A stretch of 64,000 bases of DNA, taken from the NCBI RefSeq assembly GCF_002161215.1, contig NZ_NFMB01000004.1:186001-250000 (forward strand). Direction: 5' to 3'. How positions within the stretch are numbered: position 1 is the first letter of the stretch; every line of letters begins with the position of its first letter. Shown in pieces: positions 53,001-60,435 of the stretch. The stretch comes from Flavonifractor sp. An10 (lineage in GTDB: Bacteria; Bacillota; Clostridia; Oscillospirales; Oscillospiraceae). The position numbers and the translations under genes were made by a program. The notes under the pieces are model-generated. The model was not told where the DNA came from and did not search any database. It saw only the letters and a list, made by a program, of their open reading frames with translations.

Positions 53001-55214
53001 CTGGAGGTTGTCGTTGTTGATGGGGTTGCCGTCCATGAAGATCACGGTGCCGTTGTCGGCGACGCCGGCGGTGGTCTTCACGTTGGTGTCGTCGTCGATC
53101 TCCAGGGAGGCCTTCTCGGCGGCGTCATCGTTGGCGAAGGTGTTGCCCTGCAGCACGGACTCGATGGTCAGCTCGTCGCCGGCCTCGTTCAGGCTGTAGG
53201 TGATGATGGAGCCAGCGGCGCGGCCGGTCTTGTAAGCGTCGGTCACGACGTTGCCGTCCTCATCCTGCACCACGTCGCGGGAGCCCAGGTAGTACTCCAG
53301 CTTGGTGTCGTTGCTGGCGCTGTCGGCAAAGGTCTTGACATCGATTTTGTCGATATCCTCGAAGGCCTTGGCGGACTCCTTCCAGTTGATGTCATAGGTG
53401 TTCTCGGTGCCGTCGGCCATGAGGATCTTCACCTCGCCGCCGCGGGTCAGAGCGTTCTGAGTCCAGGCGGAATCCAGCACCAGAGCGTAGTTGGTCACGA
53501 TCTCCTCGGCGGGACGCAGAGCGACCACGTAGCCGTGGGAGTCCAGGATAAAGTCGTAAGCGGTGTCGAAGCCGGGCATCTCCTTGGCGTCGTCGATGTC
53601 AAAGCGGGTGACGTCCACGTCCACCAGAGAGGCGGCATCCAGGATGAAGGACTGGCGGTACTCCTCGTCGTTGACGGTGATGTACAGCTCGTTGTCCTTA
53701 TCGCGATCCACGCGGGTCATGGTGCCGGTCACGATCTCGGGCAGGGAGATGTAAGTCCGGCCGCCGTACTGGACGTAGAGGATCAGATCCTCGGCCTCCA
53801 GCTCCAGAGCGTCGATGGGGGTCACACCCTCCAGGGACACGTCCTCGGCGCTGACCATGTCGGCCAGGTCGATGGTCACGGTGTTGTGGGCACCGTCAGC
53901 GGCCAGCTGGGTGTTCTCGTCACGCTCGGGGGTGTAGAAGGAGACGGTCTCCTTGGTGGCATTGTAGCGGGCGACCTCGGACAAGGTCTCCTGCAGGTAC
54001 AGCACGTACTCGGCGATGCCGTCATCGTCGTTGTCGATGACCTGCACCTCAATGCCGTTCAGGTTGAAGTCATTGCCCTGGGCCTCGGTGTAGTAGTACT
54101 CGTTGATCCAGTCAATGGCGTCTTCCTCGTTCTTGAAGTAGCCGTAGTTGACGTAGTACTCGGTCTCGTCGTCGTTCACGGCCACGCCGGTGCCCTTCAG
54201 GTAGTCCTTCACGGTGTCCTCGGTGGCGGCGGTGAAGTTGATGACGTTGGCCTCGTCGTCAGTGGCCACGCCCAGCACCTTGGAGTTGGCCAGGATGGTG
54301 GTCTTCTCCACGTACATGGTGACAGCCTTGCCCATGTACTCAACAGGGGTGGTCACATTGAAGGTCACGGGCTCGGTCTCCTTCACGCCCTCCTCCACGC
54401 GGGTGTTGGAGGTGGTGGAGTCATACCAAACCACGTTGGCCAGGGTGGTGCGGCCCTCGCGCAGAGCCTCGTCAGAGTCGGTCTGCTGCAGCTGAGCCCA
54501 CTCGTTGGCCACAACCACGCCCTCGACGCGGATCACGCCGAACACGTAGCTCAGGATGGTGCGGTGGTCGGCATAGGACAGCGCATAGCCGTTCTGATAC
54601 TGCTCGATCATCTCCACGTCCATGGCGTTGTAGATCAGCAGAGCCGCGTCGTCGCGGTTCAGAGGAGCGCTCACGTCCTTGTCGAAGTTGCGGAAGATGC
54701 CCAGCTCGTGGGCCAGGGCGGCGGTGTTCAGCGCCCAGTCATCGCCCACCAGGCCCTCGATCTCAGCCTCGTAGCCCAGCGCGGTCAGCAGCATCTTGGC
54801 GGCCTCCACGGCGGTCACGTTGGCGGAGGGGTCGAAGGTGCCATTGCCGCGGCCGGCAATGACGCCAAGGGTGTAGCAGTAGTTGATGTAGCCCTTGGCC
54901 CAGTTGGCGCTGATGTCAGTCAGGCCGCTGTTGACGTTCATGTACAGATCGTCACAGTTCTGGTTGTTGCTCAGCATGACGGAGATCATCTTCGCCATCT
55001 GAGCGCGGTCTACATTCTCGCCGGGCGCATAGGAACCATCGGGCTTGCCCTCGATGATCTCCAGCGTGGTGAGCATGGAAACCGCATCCTTGTTCACGAT
55101 CTCTCCGCGGTCGGAGAAATCGTTGTAGCTCACAGCGGAAGCGCTGACAACCATCATGCCGATGAGCATGGCGGCGGCCAGCACCAGGCTGAGAGCCCGT
55201 TTGAGGTTTCTCAT
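50019..55214 (-). CDS. Giant SLH-domain S-layer-type protein 4 with extra beta-helix region
   Basis: 1731 aa, the longest paralogue. ATG 55214 after AGAAGGAGG; signal peptide ending near SASAVS; three SLH repeats to about residue 200. The shared acidic passenger runs to about 990. Then comes a region unlike the others: a run of short parallel-beta-like turns (DLVIPEGIIFQVDGDVVENN, GGNLYLTED, SSVYVRGDVNVDTLTVNGHL, GDFTVYGGVDVVNGTLNLAN), which looks like a polymer-forming or hemagglutinin-type beta-helix. After it come at least three cadherin-like beta-sandwich units (SVTVTYTIAVTVLEKSDNTD; AENGTESDYYYLTVVVSKQP) and a C-terminus ending TVTLRVSYDNTTR. Copy D of the module lies upstream; a mobile element begins about 380 bp upstream of the start. 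Confidence 0.92.
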   Translation of the reverse strand: MRNLKRALSLVLAAAMLIGMMVVSASAVSYNDFSDRGEIVNKDAVSMLTTLEIIEGKPDGSYAPGENVDRAQMAKMISVMLSNNQNCDDLYMNVNSGLTDISANWAKGYINYCYTLGVIAGRGNGTFDPSANVTAVEAAKMLLTALGYEAEIEGLVGDDWALNTAALAHELGIFRNFDKDVSAPLNRDDAALLIYNAMDVEMIEQYQNGYALSYADHRTILSYVFGVIRVEGVVVANEWAQLQQTDSDEALREGRTTLANVVWYDSTTSNTRVEEGVKETEPVTFNVTTPVEYMGKAVTMYVEKTTILANSKVLGVATDDEANVINFTAATEDTVKDYLKGTGVAVNDDETEYYVNYGYFKNEEDAIDWINEYYYTEAQGNDFNLNGIEVQVIDNDDDGIAEYVLYLQETLSEVARYNATKETVSFYTPERDENTQLAADGAHNTVTIDLADMVSAEDVSLEGVTPIDALELEAEDLILYVQYGGRTYISLPEIVTGTMTRVDRDKDNELYITVNDEEYRQSFILDAASLVDVDVTRFDIDDAKEMPGFDTAYDFILDSHGYVVALRPAEEIVTNYALVLDSAWTQNALTRGGEVKILMADGTENTYDINWKESAKAFEDIDKIDVKTFADSASNDTKLEYYLGSRDVVQDEDGNVVTDAYKTGRAAGSIITYSLNEAGDELTIESVLQGNTFANDDAAEKASLEIDDDTNVKTTAGVADNGTVIFMDGNPINNDNLQYTTTSGYDNGYGRITVAASDLDDGEGLPSRQGTKTYAVDLDTVAFYYYLDDKNTSSTTDDEYVYGVATGWDKMSDVDRNTDVQVYPVLEKKTDGTYVASDLAGVILFEAEPDTVAADYMLVLSANAIGKDTLELNVVFEDGTAETIKVDDEGDYFDKDNDYHYMKAWSYSENADGTYDIGTMWNTFGVADLLINRTIALNDGTGVEDYLSLPTTANVWDVTEVEKGGDDVSTGTFHQNVYVNTVAIVSEGQVRTAWIWDLDEDDTTGLGYNFNWDLTNYVDIWAGTGMWAEMEIYEAYRDGKNILWHGDMTLNSDLVIPEGIIFQVDGDVVENNHSITGAGTFRVTGDYTVDNTTGDNNSTITVPTQVGGNLYLTEDTTTKARIGVYGSILDADKSGDHGYVNDLTVNSSVYVRGDVNVDTLTVNGHLEATNYHIQRGAAVYSDNTLVASGDLLICSGGLTIGNTSDAGVVTVYGDFTVYGGVDVVNGTLNLANATDVSTTGDITVGSASTKGYIKQTNGIIRNMDVNGYNVVINNGEVSLPGTIIDANSVTVNKNGVLTVTVKPDGYNESSEGTLNANGTGSTEEPVVSDLKLESVTVKEVKVTLNQSTKTGTVTLSATEAGDAPIAVKDVVAKANDEKAEVEITANGTNSFNIRLVKEGSVTVTYTIAVTVLEKSDNTDVSSITVKGVAAKADAKDATKYTVELTYEQAINTTEKKVEVTPADKNADVVAIGHDTGKYFGLGGNEWESTAALKDVVDGGSSTIKFKIEAENGTESDYYYLTVVVSKQPAQKANVTLYSDNKSGAVGELTGSDDAYTLLVDKDVDVVTGTHLANRVSGKGTTSSDIANVISTATPKDGVFTLTFKGIQEGKDQVITVTVKSANGEERVDRDKALIADGLDSLKAYEVTNQKVTEKAIKDEIEKQIKAMAKWGSDVKVSFSNEPDWDATTGTGAFSYTVDVTVTLTSDKGDVDGSATVTDTVTLRVSYDNTTR

Positions 55215-55382
55215 CTTGGATTTTCCTCCTTCTAAAATTTGAGGCCGGAGTTGCCATATAGTCCCAATATCCGGTAAAATAGGGAAATCAGAGCCGTATG
55301 ACGACCCTTACATCAGACTAGAAGTAAGGAAATCTAGAGATGTTTTGGCGTTTTGATCTGGTTTACAGCTCAAAAGTTCCCA

Positions 55383-55488
55383 TGGTAGACATTTGGTAGA
55401 CACGAGGCGGCAAAAGAAAGGGCGCGCAGCGGGAAACCGCTGCGCACCAATGGGTTGCGGGATTAAATTGGTAGACATTTGGTAGACA
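55383..55488 (-). promoter_or_regulatory. SLH upstream module, copy D
   Basis: Repeat pairs TGTCTAC-CAAA-TGTCTACCA at 55383-55402 and 55469-55488 (86 bp apart), hairpin 55421-55448 between (one mismatch). It is 169 bp from the SLH start. On the outer side similarity to copies B and C stops at TGTCTACCA, followed by AT-rich sequence up to the recombinase gene. Confidence 0.75.
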
Positions 55489-55593
55489 TGAATATAAATA
55501 AAGTCGGCAGAGTGCGCGGAACAAGAATAGGGCTTCGACCTGCGTTTTCCCGTGCGTAATTCGTGTGTAAATTTGACCCTTTTCTTCGGAATT

Positions 55594-57180
55594 TCAATCC
55601 AATATAAGGAAGCGAACAACTAAACATGGAACCCGCGAAACGGTTGGGAGAGTAATAAAAAATCCGCAATCCCTTGTAATCAAAGAATTGCGGATTTGGT
55701 GACCCGATGCGCTTGGCGCTCGAACACCTTCGGCCGCTCCGTCTATCTCCGCCAATGTGATCGTGCGGTTGTCCCCGGAGTAATTGAAGGTGATCGTTAC
55801 CCGGTCATCATAGACAAACACCGCATTCACAAAGATGTCAATAATCCGCCGCTGACTCTCCGGCTCGTCAAAATCCAGGGAGCGGAATTGCAGCAGGAAG
55901 AATTTGATATGCTCCCGGGTCAGCCGAAGGCCGCTGATCAACTCCGCATCCGCCAAGGCAGTTTCCAACGCCGCCTTCTGTTGTTCCAGTTCGTCCATGC
56001 GGGTTTTGGTGGCCGAACTTAAGATCCCTGCCTCCAGCGCACGCACCAGGTTGGCGATGGCTGTCTCCACCTGTTTCAGTTCCTCATGGAGCGCATCTGT
56101 GTAGGAGGTTTCGGTATTCTGCTCGACATAGTACTGATAAGTCCTCTCCGCAATGAAGTCGATCATCTCGTCGCTCATTACGATGGCCTTGGCCTTTTCC
56201 AGTACCAGTTGTTCGATCCACTGCTTTTGAACCGCCTTCTTTTTGCAGGTGCGGTTCTTTTTCTTCTCCAGGCAGTTGTAATAGAAATATTTTGTCCCGC
56301 TCTTTCCTGTCCCACATTCGCCTACCATGGTATGGCCGCACAGACCGCAGAACAGTTTGCCTGTCAGCAAATACTCCGCCTTTGTCCACTTCCGGGCCGG
56401 CGCCCGCTTGTTCTGGATCAAAAGCCGCTGGACTTTTGCAAAGGTTTCTGCATCAATCAAGGCCGGGATCTGCGCCTCCGGGTACTCCTTGCCGTCGTAA
56501 TGGTAGACGCCGATATACTTTTTATTTTTCAGCACAGAGCGGATACTGTTGATGGTCAGCGGCTTCCCTTTCCTTGTCCGCAAGCCCTCCGCGTTGAGAT
56601 GTTCGATAATCTCCTTCTGGGTGTTCCCAGCGGCGTACATCTCAAAGATGCGCCTAACCAGCGGCGCGGTCTTAGGATCAGGCTCCAGATGCTTGTCCGG
56701 TCCCGTCCGATACCCCAGCGGGAGCGTACCGCCCACACTCTGCCCCTTGCGGGCCACATTGTCCATGCCCCTCTTGACATTGGTGGCCAGTTGAACGGAA
56801 TAGTATTCCGCCATCCCCTCCAGAACCGCCTCCAAAATGATGCCCTCCGGGGTATCCGGGATGCTCTCCGCCGTATAGAGTACCTTGACGCCGTTCTTTT
56901 TGCATCGATATTTGTTGAAGGCGATTTCTTCCCGGTTGCGCCCAAAGCGGTCGATCTTCCAGATAATAATCGCCTCAAACTGGTGTTTTGCTGTGTCCTT
57001 CAGCATCTGCTGGAACTGTTCCCGGTCATCATTTCTGCCTGTCTGTGCCCGGTCGATGTACTCATGGATGATGGTGTAGCCGTGTTCCCCAGCGTATTTG
57101 TAGGCGGAGGCCAACTGTCCTTCAATCGACTGTTCCCCCTGCTTGTGGCTGGAGTATCTGGCGTAGACAACGGCGTTCAT
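55594..57180 (-). CDS. Large serine recombinase (integrase of a conjugative-type element)
   Basis: 528 aa. N-terminal resolvase domain with YARYSSHKQ (catalytic S10) and WKIDRFGRNREEIAF. A recombinase domain follows (GTLPLGYRTG, SVLKNKKYIG). The zinc ribbon has CGLCGHTMVGE then YNCLEKKKNRTC. A coiled coil comes next (about 365-420) and a short beta end. Such enzymes integrate and excise elements of the CTn/Tn4451/Tn1549 group through a circular form. The start overlaps the XRE repressor stop (ATGA), so both are one unit. Odd: the reading frame runs 30-35 residues past the family end, straight through a hairpin terminator (ATCCGCAAT/ATTGCGGAT near 55660-55697), so the last residues may come from DNA outside the element's own gene. 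Confidence 0.93.
   Translation of the reverse strand: MNAVVYARYSSHKQGEQSIEGQLASAYKYAGEHGYTIIHEYIDRAQTGRNDDREQFQQMLKDTAKHQFEAIIIWKIDRFGRNREEIAFNKYRCKKNGVKVLYTAESIPDTPEGIILEAVLEGMAEYYSVQLATNVKRGMDNVARKGQSVGGTLPLGYRTGPDKHLEPDPKTAPLVRRIFEMYAAGNTQKEIIEHLNAEGLRTRKGKPLTINSIRSVLKNKKYIGVYHYDGKEYPEAQIPALIDAETFAKVQRLLIQNKRAPARKWTKAEYLLTGKLFCGLCGHTMVGECGTGKSGTKYFYYNCLEKKKNRTCKKKAVQKQWIEQLVLEKAKAIVMSDEMIDFIAERTYQYYVEQNTETSYTDALHEELKQVETAIANLVRALEAGILSSATKTRMDELEQQKAALETALADAELISGLRLTREHIKFFLLQFRSLDFDEPESQRRIIDIFVNAVFVYDDRVTITFNYSGDNRTITLAEIDGAAEGVRAPSASGHQIRNSLITRDCGFFITLPTVSRVPCLVVRFLILD
55660..55697 (-). terminator. Hairpin inside the recombinase 3' end
   Basis: AAATCCGCAAT pairs with ATTGCGGATTT, followed on the minus strand by a T-rich stretch (TTTTTTATTA). 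It looks like a true terminator although the reading frame continues through it to 55594. Confidence 0.6.
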
Positions 57181-57803
57181 GTTGTCCCGCCCCCTGTCAT
57201 GGATGGCAGATCCAGAGCCATCCGCACCATCGCTTTCTCTTTCTGGCCCGCCTTGTCATAGGCCCGTGCCACCTGCCGAGCCTCCGCTGTGATGTCCGTG
57301 GGCTGATAGCGCCGGTCACCGGTCCACACCTCCAGCGGCACCCCCAGCGCATCCGACAACTGCATGGCAATGGGGAGGGGCGCGTCCTTCATCTGGCGGA
57401 TGATGATCGTCCGCACCTGCCGGTCTGTCAGTCCGCTGATCTGCGTCATCCCCGGAATGTCCAGCCCCATCTGCTCCATCACATCCAGGAGAATTTTATA
57501 AAAGGGCGGATGATCCTTGGGGCACAGGGAATTGAAGGCCGCCTCCTCCGCGGAATCCCCCATCAGGTAGTCGGCGGACACGTTCAGCCTCTTTGCGTAT
57601 TCCTGCACCTGGGTGATCTTCGGGATGCGCTGCCCGATCTCGTAGCGGCTGAGGACCTGCTTGGATGTCCCCAGCATCTGAGCAAACTCGTCCTGGGACA
57701 TCCCCTTCTCCTTCCGGATGGCCCGCAGGCGGTCACCGAAGGAGGCATAGGTCACATCCACGGCCACATCTGTATCCGGATATTCCTTCTTGAAAAACTC
57801 CAT
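57177..57803 (-). CDS. XRE-family repressor-type regulator
   Basis: 208 aa from the ATG at 57803, with AAAAGGAGG before it. HTH at about 27-80: FGDRLRAIRKEKGMSQDEFA and TSKQVLSRYEIGQRIPKITQ, as in Cro/CI-type repressors. A second, less clear HTH-like part follows (DIPGMTQISGLTDRQVRTII). It precedes and overlaps the recombinase, and faces away from the plus-strand excisionase-like gene, so it likely controls the element's lysogeny-like state from the AT-rich intergenic region 57804-58003. Confidence 0.9.
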   Translation of the reverse strand: MEFFKKEYPDTDVAVDVTYASFGDRLRAIRKEKGMSQDEFAQMLGTSKQVLSRYEIGQRIPKITQVQEYAKRLNVSADYLMGDSAEEAAFNSLCPKDHPPFYKILLDVMEQMGLDIPGMTQISGLTDRQVRTIIIRQMKDAPLPIAMQLSDALGVPLEVWTGDRRYQPTDITAEARQVARAYDKAGQKEKAMVRMALDLPSMTGGGTT

Positions 57804-57835
57804 ACGCCGGTCCTCCTTTTGGAATGCCTAAACCT

Positions 57836-57864
57836 ATTAAAGCACATCTTGTCAACAAAATCAA
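57836..57864 (-). promoter_or_regulatory. Promoter of the XRE-recombinase unit
   Basis: On the minus strand TTGATT (57859-57864), 17-bp spacer, TTTAAT (57836-57841). The local AT content is much higher than in the rest of the window. Confidence 0.55.
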
Positions 57865-57902
57865 GTTTTATTATGCAACTCTCTGATTTTATCACCGTAT
57901 AG

Positions 57903-57931
57903 TTGACTATATTGATTTTTCATGCTAAACT
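57903..57931 (+). promoter_or_regulatory. Promoter of the rightward element genes
   Basis: TTGACT (57903-57908), 17-bp spacer, TAAACT (57926-57931), divergent from the repressor promoter; the classic layout for a repressor-controlled switch. Confidence 0.55.
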
Positions 57932-58003
57932 GGCCTCATCGATCCTCTGGATGCTTTTCTTTTATCCGAAAAGTCACCATTTGATTGACAGGTAAGGAGG
58001 TGA

Positions 58004-58210
58004 TATAAAACTGATACCGCAATCCAGATCATCCCGAAACTGATCCCACGGGTGGAACAAAAAATACTGTGCGCCACATTTCTGGAGGCGGTGTTCCGAT
58101 TTTACGAGGACCCGAAGAACCGGGACGCCTTTGAGCGGTGGCGCGCGGGGAAAGGAGGAAACGCGATTGGACAAACGGACAGCGGAGCAGTTGCGGCGGA
58201 ACTACCCTGA
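58004..58210 (+). other. Small open frame without a standard start codon
   Basis: Right after a perfect AAGGAGGTGA (57994-58003), a frame runs TDTAIQIIPKLIPRVEQKIL then CATFLEAVFRFYEDPKNRDA and FERW to a stop at 58208. The composition and periodicity are protein-like, but no ATG, GTG or TTG lies at the right distance; ACTGAT stands where ATGGAT would be expected. Either a start lost by mutation or an unusual start. It overlaps the excisionase-like gene at 58167. Confidence 0.35.
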
Positions 58211-58400
58211 CTATGTCCCTCTGGACGTGGCGGCGAAATATCTGGGCGTCTCCCGCCGGCAGCTCTCCTGGCTGATCGCCGAGGGACGGGAGCCCTATGC
58301 GTCTGTCGGCGGCAACATCGGCAAGAAACAGCGGTATGCCCGTGTCTATACCGAGCCGCTGATTGCCCTGCTCTGCGGGGATCGTGAGGCTGGCGAGTAA
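58167..58400 (+). CDS. Excisionase-like HTH protein
   Basis: 77 aa. The start is the TTG at 58167, 8 nt after AAAGGAGG. One HTH unit, PLDVAAKYLGVSRRQLSWLI, then a basic stretch (GNIGKKQRYARVYTEPL). The size and fold match Xis/MerR-like excisionases (HTH_17) found next to integrases; these bend DNA to direct excision. It is the first full gene on the rightward side of the element, divergent from the XRE repressor. Confidence 0.7.
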   Translation: MDKRTAEQLRRNYPDYVPLDVAAKYLGVSRRQLSWLIAEGREPYASVGGNIGKKQRYARVYTEPLIALLCGDREAGE

Positions 58401-58477
58401 ATCGCTCTGCGCCGGGCGGAGCGGGGCGGCAATTCTGCCGTTTCCGCATCCGTCCGGCAGTTTTAAGGAGGAATGTG

Positions 58478-59575
58478 ATGAAGAACAAACTGCACGAAAA
58501 CCAACTATACTTACTGCGTCACCTGGCCCGGTTCCAGATGCTGTCCTACCCGGATTGCCTGGAACTGCTGAATACAGTGGGGACGAAGAACCGCACCGCC
58601 CTCTCCTATGCTTTTCGGCCGCTGACGAAGAACAAATACGTCTCCAAACAGCGGGACGGCTGTGTGTCCATCTTGGCGAAAGGCCGCGCCCTGTTTCCTG
58701 GAGTAACGCCCCTGATCTCCACCGGTGGTGGAGCCGCGGAGCGCCGCCGGGTCATGGAGGTGTCCCGCATGGCCGCTCTCATGGAGCGCAGTGGCGTTCC
58801 CTGTTTCGGAGAACTTCAGGAATTTGTTCAGCTGTATTTCATTCCCTCCGCCTGCTGGCGGAAGATCGTCCTCGGCATCCTGTCCACCACCCGCTTTGCC
58901 GGGATGCTGATGGCGGGGGAGGAGCGGCTGGCGGTCTATGACATTGGGGACGGCCGCATAGAGTGGCAGGGGCGGGCGGAGGGCTCCCTGTTCCATCCCC
59001 GGTACGGCTCTTATGCGGTGCAGGCCACCGGGATGCTCTTGATCTGCCGGGACGGGCTGCGAAACAGTGTGGCGGAGCAGATCATCCGCTACACCATGTG
59101 GCAGAGACGACAACTGCTCTGCGACCGCCTGCCCGCCCAGCGGGAACGGCCGGTGCGGTGGTCACGGGCCCCTATCCGCCTGCGGAAACTGTATGGGCGG
59201 GTCTATCTGACCACCCCATCCCGGTTCCGCCGGGATCTGGAGCGCATCTTGGCTGTCCCCGGGGAGATCCGGGCCCGGTGCGGCGATGACGGTATTCCTC
59301 TGCACGACCCGGCCCAGGGGGACTATGAGCGGGGAAACTACCGGGGCTTTGTCTGCTACGCCGCCGATCTGCTGAAGTACGTCTACTTCTTTTCTGCTGT
59401 CCGGGCACTGATGCGGATGCTGGACGCTCCGGGCACCCAACCGCCGGCTCTGCGGTATGAAATTTACATCCATGAGGGGGACGAGGGCCTTCTGGCCCTG
59501 TACCCGGACTGCCTGGACTTGGAGGGATTGAACATCTATGTATATCAACCTAAGGAAGACCCTGCGGGACATTGA
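58478..59575 (+). CDS. Conserved element protein with N-terminal winged helix, function unknown
   Basis: 365 aa; the ATG at 58478 lies 6 nt after AAGGAGG. The first about 65 residues form a winged-helix-like unit (LLRHLARFQMLSYPDCLELL...ALSYAFRPLTKNKYVSKQRD), a layout seen in replication-relaxation and transfer-control proteins of mobile elements. The rest is mixed alpha/beta without motifs I recognise (LAVYDIGDGRIEWQGRAEGS, VRWSRAPIRLRKLYGRVYLT). The next gene begins inside its last 38 bp, so the two are coupled and probably work together in element maintenance. Confidence 0.6.
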   Translation: MKNKLHENQLYLLRHLARFQMLSYPDCLELLNTVGTKNRTALSYAFRPLTKNKYVSKQRDGCVSILAKGRALFPGVTPLISTGGGAAERRRVMEVSRMAALMERSGVPCFGELQEFVQLYFIPSACWRKIVLGILSTTRFAGMLMAGEERLAVYDIGDGRIEWQGRAEGSLFHPRYGSYAVQATGMLLICRDGLRNSVAEQIIRYTMWQRRQLLCDRLPAQRERPVRWSRAPIRLRKLYGRVYLTTPSRFRRDLERILAVPGEIRARCGDDGIPLHDPAQGDYERGNYRGFVCYAADLLKYVYFFSAVRALMRMLDAPGTQPPALRYEIYIHEGDEGLLALYPDCLDLEGLNIYVYQPKEDPAGH

Positions 59576-60209
59576 GCGGCGTCTGCCAGAGTGCCGGGAG
59601 CCGACTCAGAGGGAACTACGGCAGGCCTACGATACGGTGCTGCGGTTGCGGAGCCAGGTGCTGGCGGCGCTGCGGGACCGGGAGGATTTTGAAGGGGCAC
59701 AGGGGCCGGAGGGCGAAAGGATCGCCGCCCAAAAGAGCGGCGGGGCATTGTGGGGGCGGACGGTGATCCTCAGTTTCCAGGAGCCCCTGCCTTCTCAAAA
59801 AGAACTGACGGCGGCGGTGGAGGAACACTGGGTAGATATGCTGCACGCCGCCTTTCAAAAAGCGGCGGAGCAGGGGACGCTTCCCCATTTTCAAAAGGCC
59901 CTGGTGGTGATCCACATCGCAACGCCCAGGGGCAGCGACAACACGAAGGTATGGGACACCTCCAATCGGGCCATCCAGGTCATCCTCAACAACCTGAAGG
60001 GCGTGCTCTTCCCGGACGATGATATGGAGCATATGGCCTTCGCGGTGGCGGGATATTGGGCAGGGGGGGATGGGTACACCATCGTCCAGGTCTCCGATTT
60101 CAGCGAATGCCAGCAGTTTTTCCGCATTCCCTATGAGCGTCTGAGATCCTCATTGGGAATCGACGCGGCAGATCTGCAAACTGACACATTGGGAACTGAA
60201 ATTCAGTGA
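59538..60209 (+). CDS. RusA-like element protein
   Basis: 223 aa. The N-terminal helical part (LRDIERRLPECREPTQRELR) is followed by a C-terminal domain with IATPRGSDNTKVWDTSNRAI then QVILNNLKGVLFPDDDMEHM. The spaced pattern D-N-x-x-K, D-x-x-N, LNxLxGVxFxDDD resembles the RusA Holliday-junction resolvase core, in which Asp residues bind magnesium. This is a pattern-based inference; a full fold comparison was not possible. The start overlaps the upstream gene by 38 bp. Confidence 0.5.
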   Translation: MYINLRKTLRDIERRLPECREPTQRELRQAYDTVLRLRSQVLAALRDREDFEGAQGPEGERIAAQKSGGALWGRTVILSFQEPLPSQKELTAAVEEHWVDMLHAAFQKAAEQGTLPHFQKALVVIHIATPRGSDNTKVWDTSNRAIQVILNNLKGVLFPDDDMEHMAFAVAGYWAGGDGYTIVQVSDFSECQQFFRIPYERLRSSLGIDAADLQTDTLGTEIQ

Positions 60210-60307
60210 ACTGCACAAATCGGCGTAAACGCTTTATCATGGGGAATTCCAACCGTGGAGGGGTTCTGTGCGTTGTTTCCCGGCCAAATTTCCCCGCAAG
60301 GGTGAGC

Positions 60308-60345
60308 GCCCCGGTGGGAATGGCGTCCGCCATTCCCACCGGGGC
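60308..60345. repeat. Perfect 18-bp inverted repeat between convergent genes
   Basis: GCCCCGGTGGGAATGGCG and its exact complement with a 2-nt loop. It lies between the plus-strand RusA-like gene and the minus-strand HTH gene; no T-run on either side, so it may be a terminator, an mRNA end or a recombination or replication site. Nothing else is seen in 60210-60435. Confidence 0.7.
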
Positions 60346-60435
60346 CAACTCTCTTTGTATGTCGTTCTCCGGGGCGGTTCTCCCTGCGCTTTGGACAGAC
60401 GGCAAATACCGGTTCCGTTGTCCTCCGATGCAAGC

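Noticed and set aside
50013-55235. Very long open frames opposite the SLH genes (for example 50013-55235, 31256-35395, 41288-44851, 25643-30238)
   Set aside because: They are rich in Val, Gly, His, Asp and lack any fold signal or ribosome site. They arise because the complementary strand of GC-rich, Asp/Thr-rich codons seldom contains stops.
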